Shown: positions 26,502-37,918, counted from the stretch's first letter. The stretch: DNA of 64,000 nt from Anaerosomatales bacterium (GCA_029210645.1 JARGFT010000008.1:46728-110727); one strand, 5' to 3'. A program made the numbers and translations. Notes: generated by a model from the letters alone, not told the origin.

Positions 26502-28280
26502 CTACGAGATACCCATCTTAGCTGCCGTCTCCGGCACGAAGTCGAACACGCTGTCCAGGTCCTCATCGGTGACCTGGAAGACGATGTCGTGCGGAGGCAG
26601 CGGCACGGACTTGAAGAACCCGGGCAGCCGGTCGTCGGCGGCCGTGAAGCCGGCCTTCTCGTTGAAGAGCCGCTCGAAGACGAGGGTCTCCTTGCCGAGC
26701 TGCATGAGCGCGTCGGGATCCCACGAGTCTCCGGTGTGCGCCTCGACCATGTCGTGGATGGCGGTGAACGCATCCGGGATGTCGAGGACCGCGAACGCCA
26801 CGAAGATGCACAGCCCCACGCTGTCGAGCATCGCGGTGGCGATCTGCAGGTTCTTCGAGAGCTCGGCCTGTCCCTCGGGCTTCAGCGGATCGACGGTTCC
26901 GCCGACGCTCAGGATGTTGGCAGTGATCGTGTAGCCGGCCGTGTGATCGGCGCCCTGGGGAGTGGTTGCGTATGTAACGCCGATACCCATGACAGAACGC
27001 GGGTCGTACGCCGGCAGCGCCTGGCTCTTGACCACGGGGATGTGCGCGACACCGAACTGCTTACCGGTCGCAAGCGCTCCGTCCCAGATCACGCGACCGG
27101 GCACTCCGCCGTCAGCACCGCTCATGAGCGCGTCAAGTGCGCCCTTGGCGTCGCCGAACTCGAGCTTGCCCGAGTCCATGTAGACGGCGAGCGTGGCGCC
27201 CATCTCGATGGTGTCCAGACCGAGGTCTCCGCACGCGCGGTCGAGCTCGGCGATATCGTCGAGGTCACCGATGCCGCAGTCGGCACCCATCGACCACACG
27301 GTTTCGTACTCCGGTCCCTTGGTCTTGTAGTGGCCGTCCTTGTCCATCCAGTAGCGCGAGCACTGGATGGTGCATCCGGTGTGGCAGCCGTGGTGCTCGT
27401 GGCCGCCGCGGGCCTTGATCGTCTCGGCCTGGCGCTCGCCGCCGATGTCGTCGGCCTTCTCGAAGGAGCCCTCCGAGAAGTTGCGCGTCGGCAATCCGCC
27501 GGCCTCGGAGAGGATGTTGGTAAGGACGTTGGTGCCGTACGCCGGAAGCGCCTGTCCGGTGACCGCGTGCTCCTTGAGCGCCGCGGCGAACCGCTTCATC
27601 GCGGCCTGGAACGCCTCCTTGTCGGCGTGTTCGGTGTACTGCAGGCCCTTGTCCGAGAGCACGATCGCCTTCAGGCCCTTGCTGCCCATGACCGAGCCGA
27701 GGCCTCCACGACCGGCGAACCGGTTCGGGTAGCCCTTCGGGTCGGAGATGGCGATGCCGGCTGCTTTCGCTCCGACCTCGCCGGCAGGGCCGGTCTGGAT
27801 GGTCGCGTAGCGGTCGTTCTCGGGACGGGTAGCAGCGATCTTGTCGGCGAGTTCGTAGTTGCCGAGTCCCGCCCACTCATCGACGCGCTCGATCTTCGTC
27901 GAGCCGTCTGCCTCGATGACGAGGCAGTAGCGGGCATCCGGATCGGCCGGCTTCCCGCTGACGATGAGCGCACCGATGCCGAGACGTGCGAATGCGTGAG
28001 CAGCCTGGCCGCCGGAGTTCGACTCCTTGATGCCGCCGGTGAGCGGGCTCTTGGCGCCGACCGACAGGCGACCGCCGTTGGGCGCACTCGTCCCGCCGAG
28101 GATGCCCGGCGAGAAGACGAGGACGTTGTCCGGACCGAGAGGATCGGCAGTGGGGGGAACCTCAGAGAAGACTATGGCGTCTGTCAGTGCCCGGCCTCCG
28201 TAGCGGCGCCAGCCTTCAGGGAGCGGTTCCCGGGTGATGCTGAGATCAGACATGTTGACGCGCAACAGGTCACGTTTCAT
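26502..28280 (-). CDS. Aldehyde:ferredoxin oxidoreductase, tungsten-type
   Basis: 592 residues of the AOR family, which oxidise aldehydes with ferredoxin at a bis-pterin tungsten site. The N-terminal domain has GRALTDAIVF, SPGILGGTSAPNGGRLSVGAKSPLTGG and FAGRGGLGSVMGSKGLKAI. The Fe-S ligand segment is GCHTGCTIQC, a CX3CX3C spacing differing by one residue from the usual CX2CX3C; the fourth Cys is probably SVGLCIF. It lies downstream of a ferredoxin-like protein and upstream of MoaD/ThiF genes, all on the minus strand. Confidence 0.9.
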   Translation of the reverse strand: MKRDLLRVNMSDLSITREPLPEGWRRYGGRALTDAIVFSEVPPTADPLGPDNVLVFSPGILGGTSAPNGGRLSVGAKSPLTGGIKESNSGGQAAHAFARLGIGALIVSGKPADPDARYCLVIEADGSTKIERVDEWAGLGNYELADKIAATRPENDRYATIQTGPAGEVGAKAAGIAISDPKGYPNRFAGRGGLGSVMGSKGLKAIVLSDKGLQYTEHADKEAFQAAMKRFAAALKEHAVTGQALPAYGTNVLTNILSEAGGLPTRNFSEGSFEKADDIGGERQAETIKARGGHEHHGCHTGCTIQCSRYWMDKDGHYKTKGPEYETVWSMGADCGIGDLDDIAELDRACGDLGLDTIEMGATLAVYMDSGKLEFGDAKGALDALMSGADGGVPGRVIWDGALATGKQFGVAHIPVVKSQALPAYDPRSVMGIGVTYATTPQGADHTAGYTITANILSVGGTVDPLKPEGQAELSKNLQIATAMLDSVGLCIFVAFAVLDIPDAFTAIHDMVEAHTGDSWDPDALMQLGKETLVFERLFNEKAGFTAADDRLPGFFKSVPLPPHDIVFQVTDEDLDSVFDFVPETAAKMGIS

Positions 28281-28416
28281 GCGCTACCTCCGATCAACGA
28301 AGTTCCCTGACAGCACAAGCAGAGGAGAGTAGTTCTCCTCATCTTTGATGTTCCCCATAAAACAGAATTTAGGGTGGCCAGGAGAAGGGAATCCACGAAA
28401 CGCACCCATCTTGAGT

Positions 28417-29253
28417 TCACCAGCTCGTCGCTACGGCCGGCACCGATCGGCGGTCGGCCAGCGAGAGAGCGTCGTTGGGACATGACGCGCGACAGGTGCC
28501 GCACCCCCAGCACGACTCCTGGGCCAGCACCACCGGACCGCCGTTGCGCGGCCGGGAGAGAGCACCGAAGGGACACGCGGGCACACACGCGCCGCACGCG
28601 GTGCACTCCTCCTCGGCAAGGCGGGCCACCCACTCGCCCTTCCACATGACCTTGATGTCGTGCTTGAGCGTCAGATTCATCGCCACGCAGCCGCTGGAGA
28701 CGTCGCAGTTGCAGATGGCTGCGATGAACGGCGTCTTGAACGTCCAGATGGTGTGTGCGAGGCCCCGGCGCTCGCACTCCCGTAGTACGGCCAGCGTGCC
28801 TTCCCGGTCGAGGCGCTCGAACGACGAGACGTCGGGACCGTCGGCGTACGACGACCAGCCCTCGGCGAGGACGTCGTCGACGGGGCGCACGGTGGTGACG
28901 AGACATACGCCCTCCTCCGCCTTGCGCTGTCCGCGACAGAGGCACGGGATGCGCACGACGCTCGTAGCCATCTCGACGATCTTCTCGCACTCCTCGATCG
29001 GGACCGGCTGGCCGAAGTGGTTCTCCTGCATGTGGCTCTCGAAGCGCGCTCGCACCGGATCGGCCACCGGTCTTGGTACGAAGCGGAGCGCTGCGAGACC
29101 TGCGCGGATCTTGCGGCGGTTGTCCTCGAAATCCCCGATGAAGGAGACCACGTAGCCGCGGCGCGCGAGGTCGCTCTCGAGGTCGGCTGCGTAGTTCGCC
29201 GCCTGCAGGTACCACTTCTCGCCGTCACCGTGCTGTACGCAGAACTGGCACAT
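28417..29253 (-). CDS. Ferredoxin-domain protein upstream of AOR
   Basis: 278 residues from ATG 29253 (MCQFCVQHGDG), 30 bases inside the ORF-track start. The C-terminus carries two 4Fe-4S motifs, CTACGACVPACPFGAL and CWGCGTCRASCPNDAL. Further Cys in the middle (CLCRGQRKAEEGVC, ICNCDVSSGC) could bind another cluster. It is probably the electron partner or a redox sensor for the downstream aldehyde oxidoreductase, from which it is separated by ~136 bases. No precise family name is certain. Confidence 0.72.
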   Translation of the reverse strand: MCQFCVQHGDGEKWYLQAANYAADLESDLARRGYVVSFIGDFEDNRRKIRAGLAALRFVPRPVADPVRARFESHMQENHFGQPVPIEECEKIVEMATSVVRIPCLCRGQRKAEEGVCLVTTVRPVDDVLAEGWSSYADGPDVSSFERLDREGTLAVLRECERRGLAHTIWTFKTPFIAAICNCDVSSGCVAMNLTLKHDIKVMWKGEWVARLAEEECTACGACVPACPFGALSRPRNGGPVVLAQESCWGCGTCRASCPNDALSLADRRSVPAVATSW

Positions 29254-29371
29254 GCTCGCTCCCCGGCCGCGATTCCCTTGCATCTATCCTACCCCGCCGG
29301 CGTCGAGGTGCCCGCATCATACTCACCGATGCTAGAATGCGCACCACGTCAACGGGTGCCGAGGAGGACCG

Positions 29372-30769
29372 ATGAGGATCATCGTGCTGGGCGGGGGGCC
29401 GGGTGGGCATGCGGCTGCGTTCGAGGCTGCCCGTCTCGGAGCCGAGGTCGTGCTGGTCGAGCGGGAGCGCCTCGGCGGAACGTGCCTGAACTGGGGCTGC
29501 ATACCCACCAAGACAATCCTGCGCTCGGCGCACATCGTGTCCGACACGAAGCGCGCGGCCGAGTTCGGGCTCGACGTCGCGGTGGCGCGCGTGGACGTCG
29601 AGCGGCTGCGCGAGCGCAAGGAGGGCGTGGTCGACGAGCTGGTCGGCCAGGTCGAGGGCACCGCGAAGCGACTCAAGGTCCGCGTCGTCTACGGCGAAGG
29701 CCGCCTCGTCTCGCCCCGCGAGGTCGAGGTCGCGTCTGCCGAGGGCTCCGGGACCGAACGCCTCGAGGGCGACGCCGTCATCCTCGCGACCGGCTCGAAG
29801 CCCTTCCGACTCCCGAACATCGACCACGATCTGCCGGGCGTCTGGACGAGCGACGATGCGGTCTCACTCGGCAGCATCCCCGATGAGATCCTCATCATCG
29901 GCGGCGGCGTCATCGGACTCGAGTTCGCATGCGCGTACGCGGCGTTCGGGAGCGCGGTCACCGTCGTCGAGCTCATGGAACAGGTGCTGCCGGGCAACGA
30001 CCGCAGGGTCGTCAAGGCCACGCAGTCCTCGCTCGAGGAGATGGGCGTGCGCTTCTTCCTGGGCGATGCTGTCGACTCCGTCGAACAACATGGCGACCGG
30101 GTGCGTGCCATCCTGCGCAGCGGCGAAGTGCTCGAGGCTGACACCGTCATGAGCGCTCCTGGCCGTATACCCAACTCGGCCGGGTTCGGCTATCCGGAGG
30201 CCGGGATCGAGATGGACCGCGCGGCGGTCAAGGTCGACGAGCACTTCCGCACCAACGTCCCGGGCGTGTACGCCATCGGCGACCTCATCGGCGGGATGAT
30301 GCTCGCGCACGTGGCCGAGGAGGAGGGCACGGTGGCTGCGCGCAACGCCGTCGCCGAGCTGCACACGGTGGGCGCCGCCCCGCAGCTCGAGGCGGTTCGC
30401 TACGACTGCATCCCTGCGTGCGTCTACACGTTCCCCGAGGTCGCTATCGTCGGCTCTTCGCGCGACTCCGCCAAGGAGCGCGGCATCGACGCCGTTCAGG
30501 CGGTCGCGAAGTTCGCCGCCAACGGCAAGGCTCTGGGTGAGGGTGAGGCCGACGGGTTCGTGCAGCTGGTCGCTGAGAAGGGGACCGGCCGCATCGTTGG
30601 ATGTCAGATCGTCGGGCCGCACGCCGTGGAGATCGTCCACGAGGTGGCGGTTGCCATGCGCCACGGCGTCGACGTGCGGCACCTCGCCGAGACGGTCCAC
30701 GCGCATCCGACTGTCAGCGAGGTCGTGAAGTTCGCGGCACTCGACGCGGCCGGCAAGTGCGGCTGCTGA
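29372..30769 (+). CDS. lpdA: Dihydrolipoyl dehydrogenase
   Basis: 465 residues, FAD and NAD-linked flavoprotein of 2-oxoacid dehydrogenase or glycine-cleavage systems. FAD site IIVLGGGPGGHAAAFEA, redox-active disulfide GGTCLNWGCIPTK, NAD site IIGGGVIGLEFACAY, and the C-terminal dimer His-Glu pair in AETVHAHPTVSE. It ends in CGC. GAGGAGG precedes ATG. The next gene is lipA, supporting a lipoyl-dependent function. No E2 or GcvH gene is in the window. Confidence 0.92.
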   Translation: MRIIVLGGGPGGHAAAFEAARLGAEVVLVERERLGGTCLNWGCIPTKTILRSAHIVSDTKRAAEFGLDVAVARVDVERLRERKEGVVDELVGQVEGTAKRLKVRVVYGEGRLVSPREVEVASAEGSGTERLEGDAVILATGSKPFRLPNIDHDLPGVWTSDDAVSLGSIPDEILIIGGGVIGLEFACAYAAFGSAVTVVELMEQVLPGNDRRVVKATQSSLEEMGVRFFLGDAVDSVEQHGDRVRAILRSGEVLEADTVMSAPGRIPNSAGFGYPEAGIEMDRAAVKVDEHFRTNVPGVYAIGDLIGGMMLAHVAEEEGTVAARNAVAELHTVGAAPQLEAVRYDCIPACVYTFPEVAIVGSSRDSAKERGIDAVQAVAKFAANGKALGEGEADGFVQLVAEKGTGRIVGCQIVGPHAVEIVHEVAVAMRHGVDVRHLAETVHAHPTVSEVVKFAALDAAGKCGC

Positions 30770-30790
30770 GAGACGGGACCTGCGGTCGGC

Positions 30791-31687
30791 ATGACCTACG
30801 CACACGGAACGAAACAGGAGCGCCTTCCCGAGTGGTTGCGGCGCCCGATCGCCACCCCCGGGCGCGCCACCGCGGTCGAGGGGCTCCTCGGCGAGCTGCG
30901 CCTGAACACGGTGTGCCAGAGCGCCAAGTGCCCGAACCGGGGGGAGTGCTACGCGAGCGGCACCGCGACGTTCCTCATCATGGGCGACGCCTGTACCCGC
31001 GGCTGCCGCTTCTGCGCGGTCGAGACCCGCGTACCGGCGCCGCTCGATGCGGGCGAGCCGGCGCGCGTGGCCGAGGCGGCGAGGCGCATGGGGCTGGCGC
31101 ACGTCGTCGTCACCACGGTGACCCGCGACGACCTGCCAGACGGCGGGGCGGCGCACTTCGTCGCGGTCATCGAGGCGCTGCGCGAGGCGGTCCCGGATGC
31201 GACGGTCGAGGTGCTGACGAGCGACTTCGCCGGCAACACCTCGAGCATCGACGCCGTCACCGACGCCCGTCCCGACGTCTTCAACCACAATCTGGAAACG
31301 GTACCGCGCCTCTACCCGGAGGTGCGACCGGGGGCGGAGTACCGCCGCAGTCTCGGCGTGCTCGCGCGCGTGAAGGAACGGTGCGCCGAGGCCGACGCAC
31401 CCCCGCTGCCCACCAAGTCGGGGCTCATGCTCGGCCTGGGGGAGACGCCGGAAGAGGTCGTGGCGGTCATGCGCGATCTGCGCGAGGCGGGATGCGACTT
31501 GCTCACCCTCGGCCAGTACCTGAGGCCGAGCCCGGCGCACCTGCCGGTGGCCGAGTTCGTCGAACCCGCGGTTTTCGAGGAGCTGGCACGGGAGGGGCGC
31601 GCGCTCGGCTTCTCTGCGGTCGAGTCAGCACCGTTCGTGCGTTCGAGTTACCACGCCAAGGAACTCGCGGACCGGGCGTCCGAGTGA
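30791..31687 (+). CDS. lipA: Lipoyl synthase
   Basis: 298 residues, radical-SAM enzyme inserting two sulfurs into octanoyl groups. Both clusters are visible: [12 protein letters not shown] for the auxiliary cluster and CTRGCRFC for the radical-SAM cluster. [14 protein letters not shown] and [12 protein letters not shown] are family landmarks, and the essential RSSYHA is near the C-terminus. It directly follows lpdA with 21 bases between. Confidence 0.95.
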   Translation: MTYAHGTKQERLPEWLRRPIATPGRATAVEGLLGELRLNTVCQSAKCPNRGECYASGTATFLIMGDACTRGCRFCAVETRVPAPLDAGEPARVAEAARRMGLAHVVVTTVTRDDLPDGGAAHFVAVIEALREAVPDATVEVLTSDFAGNTSSIDAVTDARPDVFNHNLETVPRLYPEVRPGAEYRRSLGVLARVKERCAEADAPPLPTKSGLMLGLGETPEEVVAVMRDLREAGCDLLTLGQYLRPSPAHLPVAEFVEPAVFEELAREGRALGFSAVESAPFVRSSYHAKELADRASE

Positions 31688-31708
31688 GTCAGCGTCCTGC
31701 GGGGCGAG

Positions 31709-32764
31709 CTAGCGGTCGGCTTCGGTCCCCGTGACCAGCACCGGCCACCCCGCGCGGTCCCGACCGCTGTTCTTGGCCTCGTACAGACTCGAGTCGGCTC
31801 CGGCCAGCAGCGCATCGATCGCACGCTCGGAGTAGGCGCCGCGCGGAGAGAGGACTGCCCCGCCCACGCTGACCCTCAAGGGGACCGGCGCGCCGTCCCA
31901 GTTCGGGCAGTGGATGTCCCGGACGCTGCTCAGGATGCGTTGCGCGAGCGCCGTGTACTCCTCGGCGTCGGTCTCCGGAGCGACGATGGCGAACTCGTCA
32001 CCCCCGTAGCGTGCGATGAGGTCGCTGCGGCGTGTCGAGTCCCGCAGCGCTCCGGCGATGCACTCGAGCGCGTAGTCGCCCACCGCGTGGCCGTGTTCGT
32101 CGTTCACGCGCTTGAACTCGTCGACGTCGACCAGGAGCACCATCAGCGGGCGCTCGTACCGGTGTGCCCAGGAGATCCACTGCTTGAGGTGCGAGATCAG
32201 TCCACGGCGGTTGAAGAGCCCGGTGAGCGGGTCGTGCGTTGCGTACGCGGCCAGCGTGACGTTGTCGCGCAGCGCGCGCTTCAAGACGCGGGCGAGGAAG
32301 CGGGCGAGCGGATCGGCGCTCTGATTGCGCTCGATCGCCCCGACGAGCTGCTCGACGTGGCGCGCGTACGCCTCGCGGTGGTGACCGGTCCGGCCCGGCT
32401 CGGTGAGCTCGAGGAGCTCTGCGAAGACCGGGTCGAGCATGAAGAACTCGAGGTGCGCCGCGAGTTCGACCATCTGGGCGGGCGTGAGTGCGGACAGGTC
32501 GTCGGGGAGCGAACTCAGAACGTCGTCGCGTACCTGACGGAGGTCCTGCAGGAGGTTCTCGGGGTCGTTGACTACATCGGGAATGAGTCCCTGGTCCCAG
32601 GCGTCGAGCAGCTCCTGCCACCATATGACGTGGGACTCCTCCTCGTGAGCGAGCTGATCGAAGACGCTTGCGAGGTCCTCGTCGCTGCAGTGTTCCGACA
32701 GGGCCCGGTACGTTGTTACCGCGAGCGAATCGAGCTCGACACAGGTGGCGAGTATCTCCCGCAT
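31709..32764 (-). CDS. Diguanylate cyclase with N-terminal ferritin/rubrerythrin-like domain
   Basis: 351 residues from ATG 32764 (MREILATCVELDSLAV); the ORF-track N-terminus is spurious. The first ~150 residues look like a helical ferritin-like domain (ELDSLAVTTYRALSEH, LAHEEESHVIWWQELL), with Glu and His spaced as in rubrerythrins. The C-terminal half is GGDEF: DPLTGLFNRRGL, DVDEFKRVND and RYGGDEFA at about 254, with an RRSD inhibitory site five residues upstream. It should make cyclic di-GMP, possibly in response to redox or oxygen. Confidence 0.85.
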   Translation of the reverse strand: MREILATCVELDSLAVTTYRALSEHCSDEDLASVFDQLAHEEESHVIWWQELLDAWDQGLIPDVVNDPENLLQDLRQVRDDVLSSLPDDLSALTPAQMVELAAHLEFFMLDPVFAELLELTEPGRTGHHREAYARHVEQLVGAIERNQSADPLARFLARVLKRALRDNVTLAAYATHDPLTGLFNRRGLISHLKQWISWAHRYERPLMVLLVDVDEFKRVNDEHGHAVGDYALECIAGALRDSTRRSDLIARYGGDEFAIVAPETDAEEYTALAQRILSSVRDIHCPNWDGAPVPLRVSVGGAVLSPRGAYSERAIDALLAGADSSLYEAKNSGRDRAGWPVLVTGTEADR

Positions 32765-32921
32765 GGAAGTCCCCCGATCGGCAGTGTGCCCTCGTTCGAC
32801 TATACCGCTCAGATGGTTGCTTCTGCCAGAAGGCCGCAGATCCGCAGCCCGGCCGCACCAGAGGAGGCCGCGTCCCTCGCGCCCGCTTGCGCCCCGGACC
32901 CGGCGCGGCGAAGATGGAGAC

Positions 32922-33659
32922 ATGACATTCGAGCCGCGTACATACCGCCGTACTGCCCAGCCTGCAGGGCTCGTCTGCTTCGAGGTTGCGATCAAGGAGA
33001 CAGACCTTCAGGTGTGTGCCGCACGCGACCTGACGGACCTTGCTGAGGACCTCGTCGTCCGAGCGCGATGGGAGATCGAGGGTTTCATCCGGGCCCACCC
33101 CTACTTCCGGGAGACGCTCACGCCCATCGATGTCCCCGAGTCGGCGCCGGAGATCGTTCGCCGAATGGCCGAGGCGGGGCGTATCGCCAGGGTGGGCCCG
33201 ATGGCTGCCGTTGCCGGAGCGATCGCCGAGTACGTCGCCAGGGGACTCGCGGAGGTTTCCAGCGAGGTCATCGTCGAGAACGGCGGCGATATCTATCTCA
33301 TGGGGACCGAGGACCGGACGGTCGCGCTCTGGGCCGGCGATCACGGGGTGAAGGGCCTGGGCCTCACGGTCCGGGGCGGACTGCAGCCCGTGGCGGTATG
33401 CACGTCCTCGGGTATGGTGGGCCACTCGGAGTCGTTCGGTGCGGCAGACGCGGTCACCGTGCTTGCGCGCAACGGCGCGCTGGCCGACGCGGTGGCCACG
33501 GCGCTGGCGAACCGCATTCGCGAACCGGAGGACGTCGAGCGTGCCGTCGAGGCGGCGCGTCACATCCACGGCGTGCTCGGTGTGCTCGCCACGGTGGAAG
33601 GACATCTCGGTGCGTGGGGTAACGTGCACCTCGTTTCCCTGCCAGATCAGGTCTCGTGA
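32922..33659 (+). CDS. UPF0280 family protein (ApbE-like)
   Basis: 245 residues from ATG 32922, inside a longer ORF-track entry. PMAAVAGAIAEYVARGL, VIVENGGDIYL and CTSSGMVGHSESFGAADAVTVLA match UPF0280, a family related to the FMN transferase ApbE. Its biochemical function is unknown; a flavin-transfer or thiamine-related role has been suggested for the wider superfamily. It is divergent from the GGDEF gene and leads into a plus-strand group. Confidence 0.82.
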   Translation: MTFEPRTYRRTAQPAGLVCFEVAIKETDLQVCAARDLTDLAEDLVVRARWEIEGFIRAHPYFRETLTPIDVPESAPEIVRRMAEAGRIARVGPMAAVAGAIAEYVARGLAEVSSEVIVENGGDIYLMGTEDRTVALWAGDHGVKGLGLTVRGGLQPVAVCTSSGMVGHSESFGAADAVTVLARNGALADAVATALANRIREPEDVERAVEAARHIHGVLGVLATVEGHLGAWGNVHLVSLPDQVS

Positions 33660-33671
33660 AGGGTGGGTGGT

Positions 33672-33965
33672 ATGGACAGCATCGATGAGCTGGACATGTA
33701 CGAAGCGGAGAAACGTCTTGCGCTCTACAACGAGTACCGTGAGGCCGCGCGCATCTTCACCTACTACATCGAGACCGAGCTACGGGCCTATCTCGCCAAC
33801 GACGTGACCGTCGAGCCGCACCCGGCCGAGGGCGGGATCTACTTCAAGGTGACCCTGACCGACGTGTGGATCTACGAGGCCGAGCGGCTGAACCGCTTCG
33901 TGCCGGAGACCGTCATCTACTCGATGGGTGATGTGCACGTGCAGCGTCTCAAGACCGACGAGTAG
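33672..33965 (+). CDS. DUF2469 family protein
   Basis: 97 residues from ATG 33672. YEAEKRLALYNEYREAARIFTYYIETELRAYLANDV and YFKVTLTDVWIYEAERLNRFVPET match DUF2469, a small acidic family conserved in Actinobacteria, of unknown function. It is an actinobacterial indicator. It lies 9 bases before ligA, probably in one transcript. Confidence 0.78.
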   Translation: MDSIDELDMYEAEKRLALYNEYREAARIFTYYIETELRAYLANDVTVEPHPAEGGIYFKVTLTDVWIYEAERLNRFVPETVIYSMGDVHVQRLKTDE

Positions 33966-36119
<2,154 letters not shown>

Positions 36120-36124
36120 CCGCC

Positions 36125-37096
36125 GTGGCTTCGACGCGCATACCGCTCTCCCTCGACCCGTCACGCTGCGACCGATGCGGTCGCTGCACCACCGCGTGCG
36201 CCGCGGGGGCCTTGCGTGTCGGGGCGACCTACATCTACGTTGACTGGAAGTCCTGCGACGGTTGTCTCGAGTGCGCGAAAGTGTGCGATGCAGGAGCGAT
36301 CACCGGGCGCGGGGCGCCGGAGGCACCGGCCGTGCCGGAGCGCCGCCCCGCGACTGTATCCGCACCCCCGACGGTCCGTCCGACCGCATCCGCTCCCGAG
36401 TGGACGCTGCTCGAGGCCTGGGCGCTGCTCGCCGCACTCATCGCGGCCTTCCTCGGCAAGGACGCGCTCCTGACGAGCGACGCTCTGCTGGGTCTGCCCG
36501 GGGATACGCAGGTCTTTGCACGTGTGGCCGTGCTGTTCAGCTTCTATGCGATCCAGGCGGCGCTCCTCTGGCTGCTCGCGTGGCGGCGTGGCCTGAGCGT
36601 ACTCGACGCGTATCGCCTTCGTGCTGCCGACGTGCCGTGGAACGCGCGGCTCGCCTCGGCCGGTCTGGTTGTCGGGTTGCTCGTGGCGGTGCGTCTCGGC
36701 GCGTGGGGCTACGGAGCGTTCGCGCAGGAGATGGGCTGGACTCCGCCGGCGCGCGAGGTGGGCGACCTGACGGAGATCTTCGGGCCCACGGTCTGGGGTC
36801 TGCTCCTCTCGGTGGTGCTCGTGGTGATCGTCGCACCGCTGGTCGAAGAGGTGGTCTTCCGCGGGGTCCTGCAGGGCGCGTTCGCCGGTCGTGTGGACTG
36901 GCGCATCGCTATCGCTCTGTCGGCAGCGCTCTTCGCCCTCTACCACTTCACGCCCTGGCTGTTCCTCCCGCTCTTCGCGCTCGGAGCAGCGTGCGGGTGG
37001 CTGGCGCACACGCGCCGGAGTCTGCTCCCCGCCATCTCGCTACACGGCGCCTACAACGTGCTCCCGGTGGTCATCGCGTTCTGGATGGTGTGGTAG
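36125..37096 (+). CDS. Fusion of 2x4Fe-4S ferredoxin and CPBP intramembrane protease
   Basis: 323 residues, GTG start 5 bases after ligA. Residues ~10-60 are a dicluster ferredoxin (CDRCGRCTTAC and CDGCLECAKVC). A proline-rich linker (~60-95) follows, then eight or so hydrophobic helices with the CPBP/CAAX glutamic protease motifs EEVVFRG and later FALYHF and HGAYN. A ferredoxin fused to an Abi/CPBP protease is unusual; it may couple proteolysis or membrane signalling to redox state. Function not known. Confidence 0.78.
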   Translation: MASTRIPLSLDPSRCDRCGRCTTACAAGALRVGATYIYVDWKSCDGCLECAKVCDAGAITGRGAPEAPAVPERRPATVSAPPTVRPTASAPEWTLLEAWALLAALIAAFLGKDALLTSDALLGLPGDTQVFARVAVLFSFYAIQAALLWLLAWRRGLSVLDAYRLRAADVPWNARLASAGLVVGLLVAVRLGAWGYGAFAQEMGWTPPAREVGDLTEIFGPTVWGLLLSVVLVVIVAPLVEEVVFRGVLQGAFAGRVDWRIAIALSAALFALYHFTPWLFLPLFALGAACGWLAHTRRSLLPAISLHGAYNVLPVVIAFWMVW

Positions 37097-37223
37097 GTCA
37101 GGATCCGGTATGAGCCTGGATCGATGCCGGGTGCATGCTCACCGAACACGTCGTCGTGCAGAGAGGTGGAATCGGGAGGGGCTCCAGAATCGTGTCGTCG
37201 GAGGGGTCGTGGGCGACGTCGCC

Positions 37224-37329
37224 GGTGACCTCGTCCGTGACCCACGTGACATCGCGGGTGACCCCCCGAGGGGTCATCGGTGACGTCACCCGGGTCGCCC
37301 GCGATGTCACCCGCAGCCTCGCCGGTGAC
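37224..37329. repeat. Cluster of GTGAC/GTCAC pentamers in a 366-bp gap
   Basis: Between the CPBP fusion and the ribbon-helix-helix gene, the pentamer GTGAC occurs at 37225, 37237, 37246, 37258, 37280 and 37325, and its complement GTCAC at 37285 and 37306. GTGACGTCAC at 37280 is a 10-bp palindrome. The cluster could be operator half-sites for the adjacent ribbon-helix-helix protein. The rest of the gap holds no gene that can be supported. Confidence 0.4.
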
Positions 37330-37462
37330 CCCCATCCGGACGGTATCTGGAGACCCCCTGACCCCCGACTCCCGGGTGCGGGCGACATTCGGTCAGGAGG
37401 GCAGCGCACCGAGACGGGCCTCGTCACTTAGTGCGGCCCACGGAAGCGGGGAGGGCGGCACC

Positions 37463-37918
37463 ATGACGACCAGACACGCACGGCGCACCACGTATCTGGA
37501 GATGCTGGAGATACTGGGCGGGTCCGCCGCTGACGGGCCGCCGCCCGACGATTACGAACGATTCCAGGCGGCGATGGGCACGCGGCGCAACCCCCGCAAC
37601 GGGGCTCCGATGCCATATACACAAGAGGAACGCGCATCCTTGCTGAGACGCGTCTTCGCTGATTACCTCACCCGCCACCCGGAGATGGCCGCGAGCGCCC
37701 GTGGCCAGTCCTGCGCCCGGCTCAAGGTGCGCTTTCCGCGCACGCTCTACTCCGAGATCGGTGTCGCAGCGCAGGCGGACGGGAGCAGTATGAACACGTT
37801 CGTCGTCGCGGCATGCGCCGCCTATCTCGGCAGGCGGGGAGTCTCAGGCTCGCGGCTTCTCGACCCCGGAAGCTCCTCCGAGGATCCGTTGGCAGCTTTC
37901 GACTGGACCGAGCGGTAG
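37463..37918 (+). CDS. Hypothetical protein with C-terminal ribbon-helix-helix motif
   Basis: 151 residues from ATG 37463, after GGAGGG. The N-terminal ~85 residues have no recognisable domain (basic start, MPYTQEERASLLRRVFADYL). The C-terminal segment RLKVRFPRTLYSEIGVAAQADGSSMNTFVVAACAAYLGRR has the strand-helix-helix pattern of HicB/Arc-like DNA-binding domains. It may be an autoregulator acting on the GTGAC cluster upstream; this is inference. No toxin partner is adjacent. Confidence 0.6.
   Translation: MTTRHARRTTYLEMLEILGGSAADGPPPDDYERFQAAMGTRRNPRNGAPMPYTQEERASLLRRVFADYLTRHPEMAASARGQSCARLKVRFPRTLYSEIGVAAQADGSSMNTFVVAACAAYLGRRGVSGSRLLDPGSSSEDPLAAFDWTER

Noticed and set aside
28322-28340. 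GAGGAGA/TCTCCTC hairpin upstream of AOR as a terminator
   Set aside because: Short stem without a following T run on the minus strand; may be chance.
28284-28358. A 24-codon upstream ORF on the minus strand ending just before the AOR start
   Set aside because: It has no ribosome binding site and its sequence shows no leader-peptide feature; it probably arises by chance.
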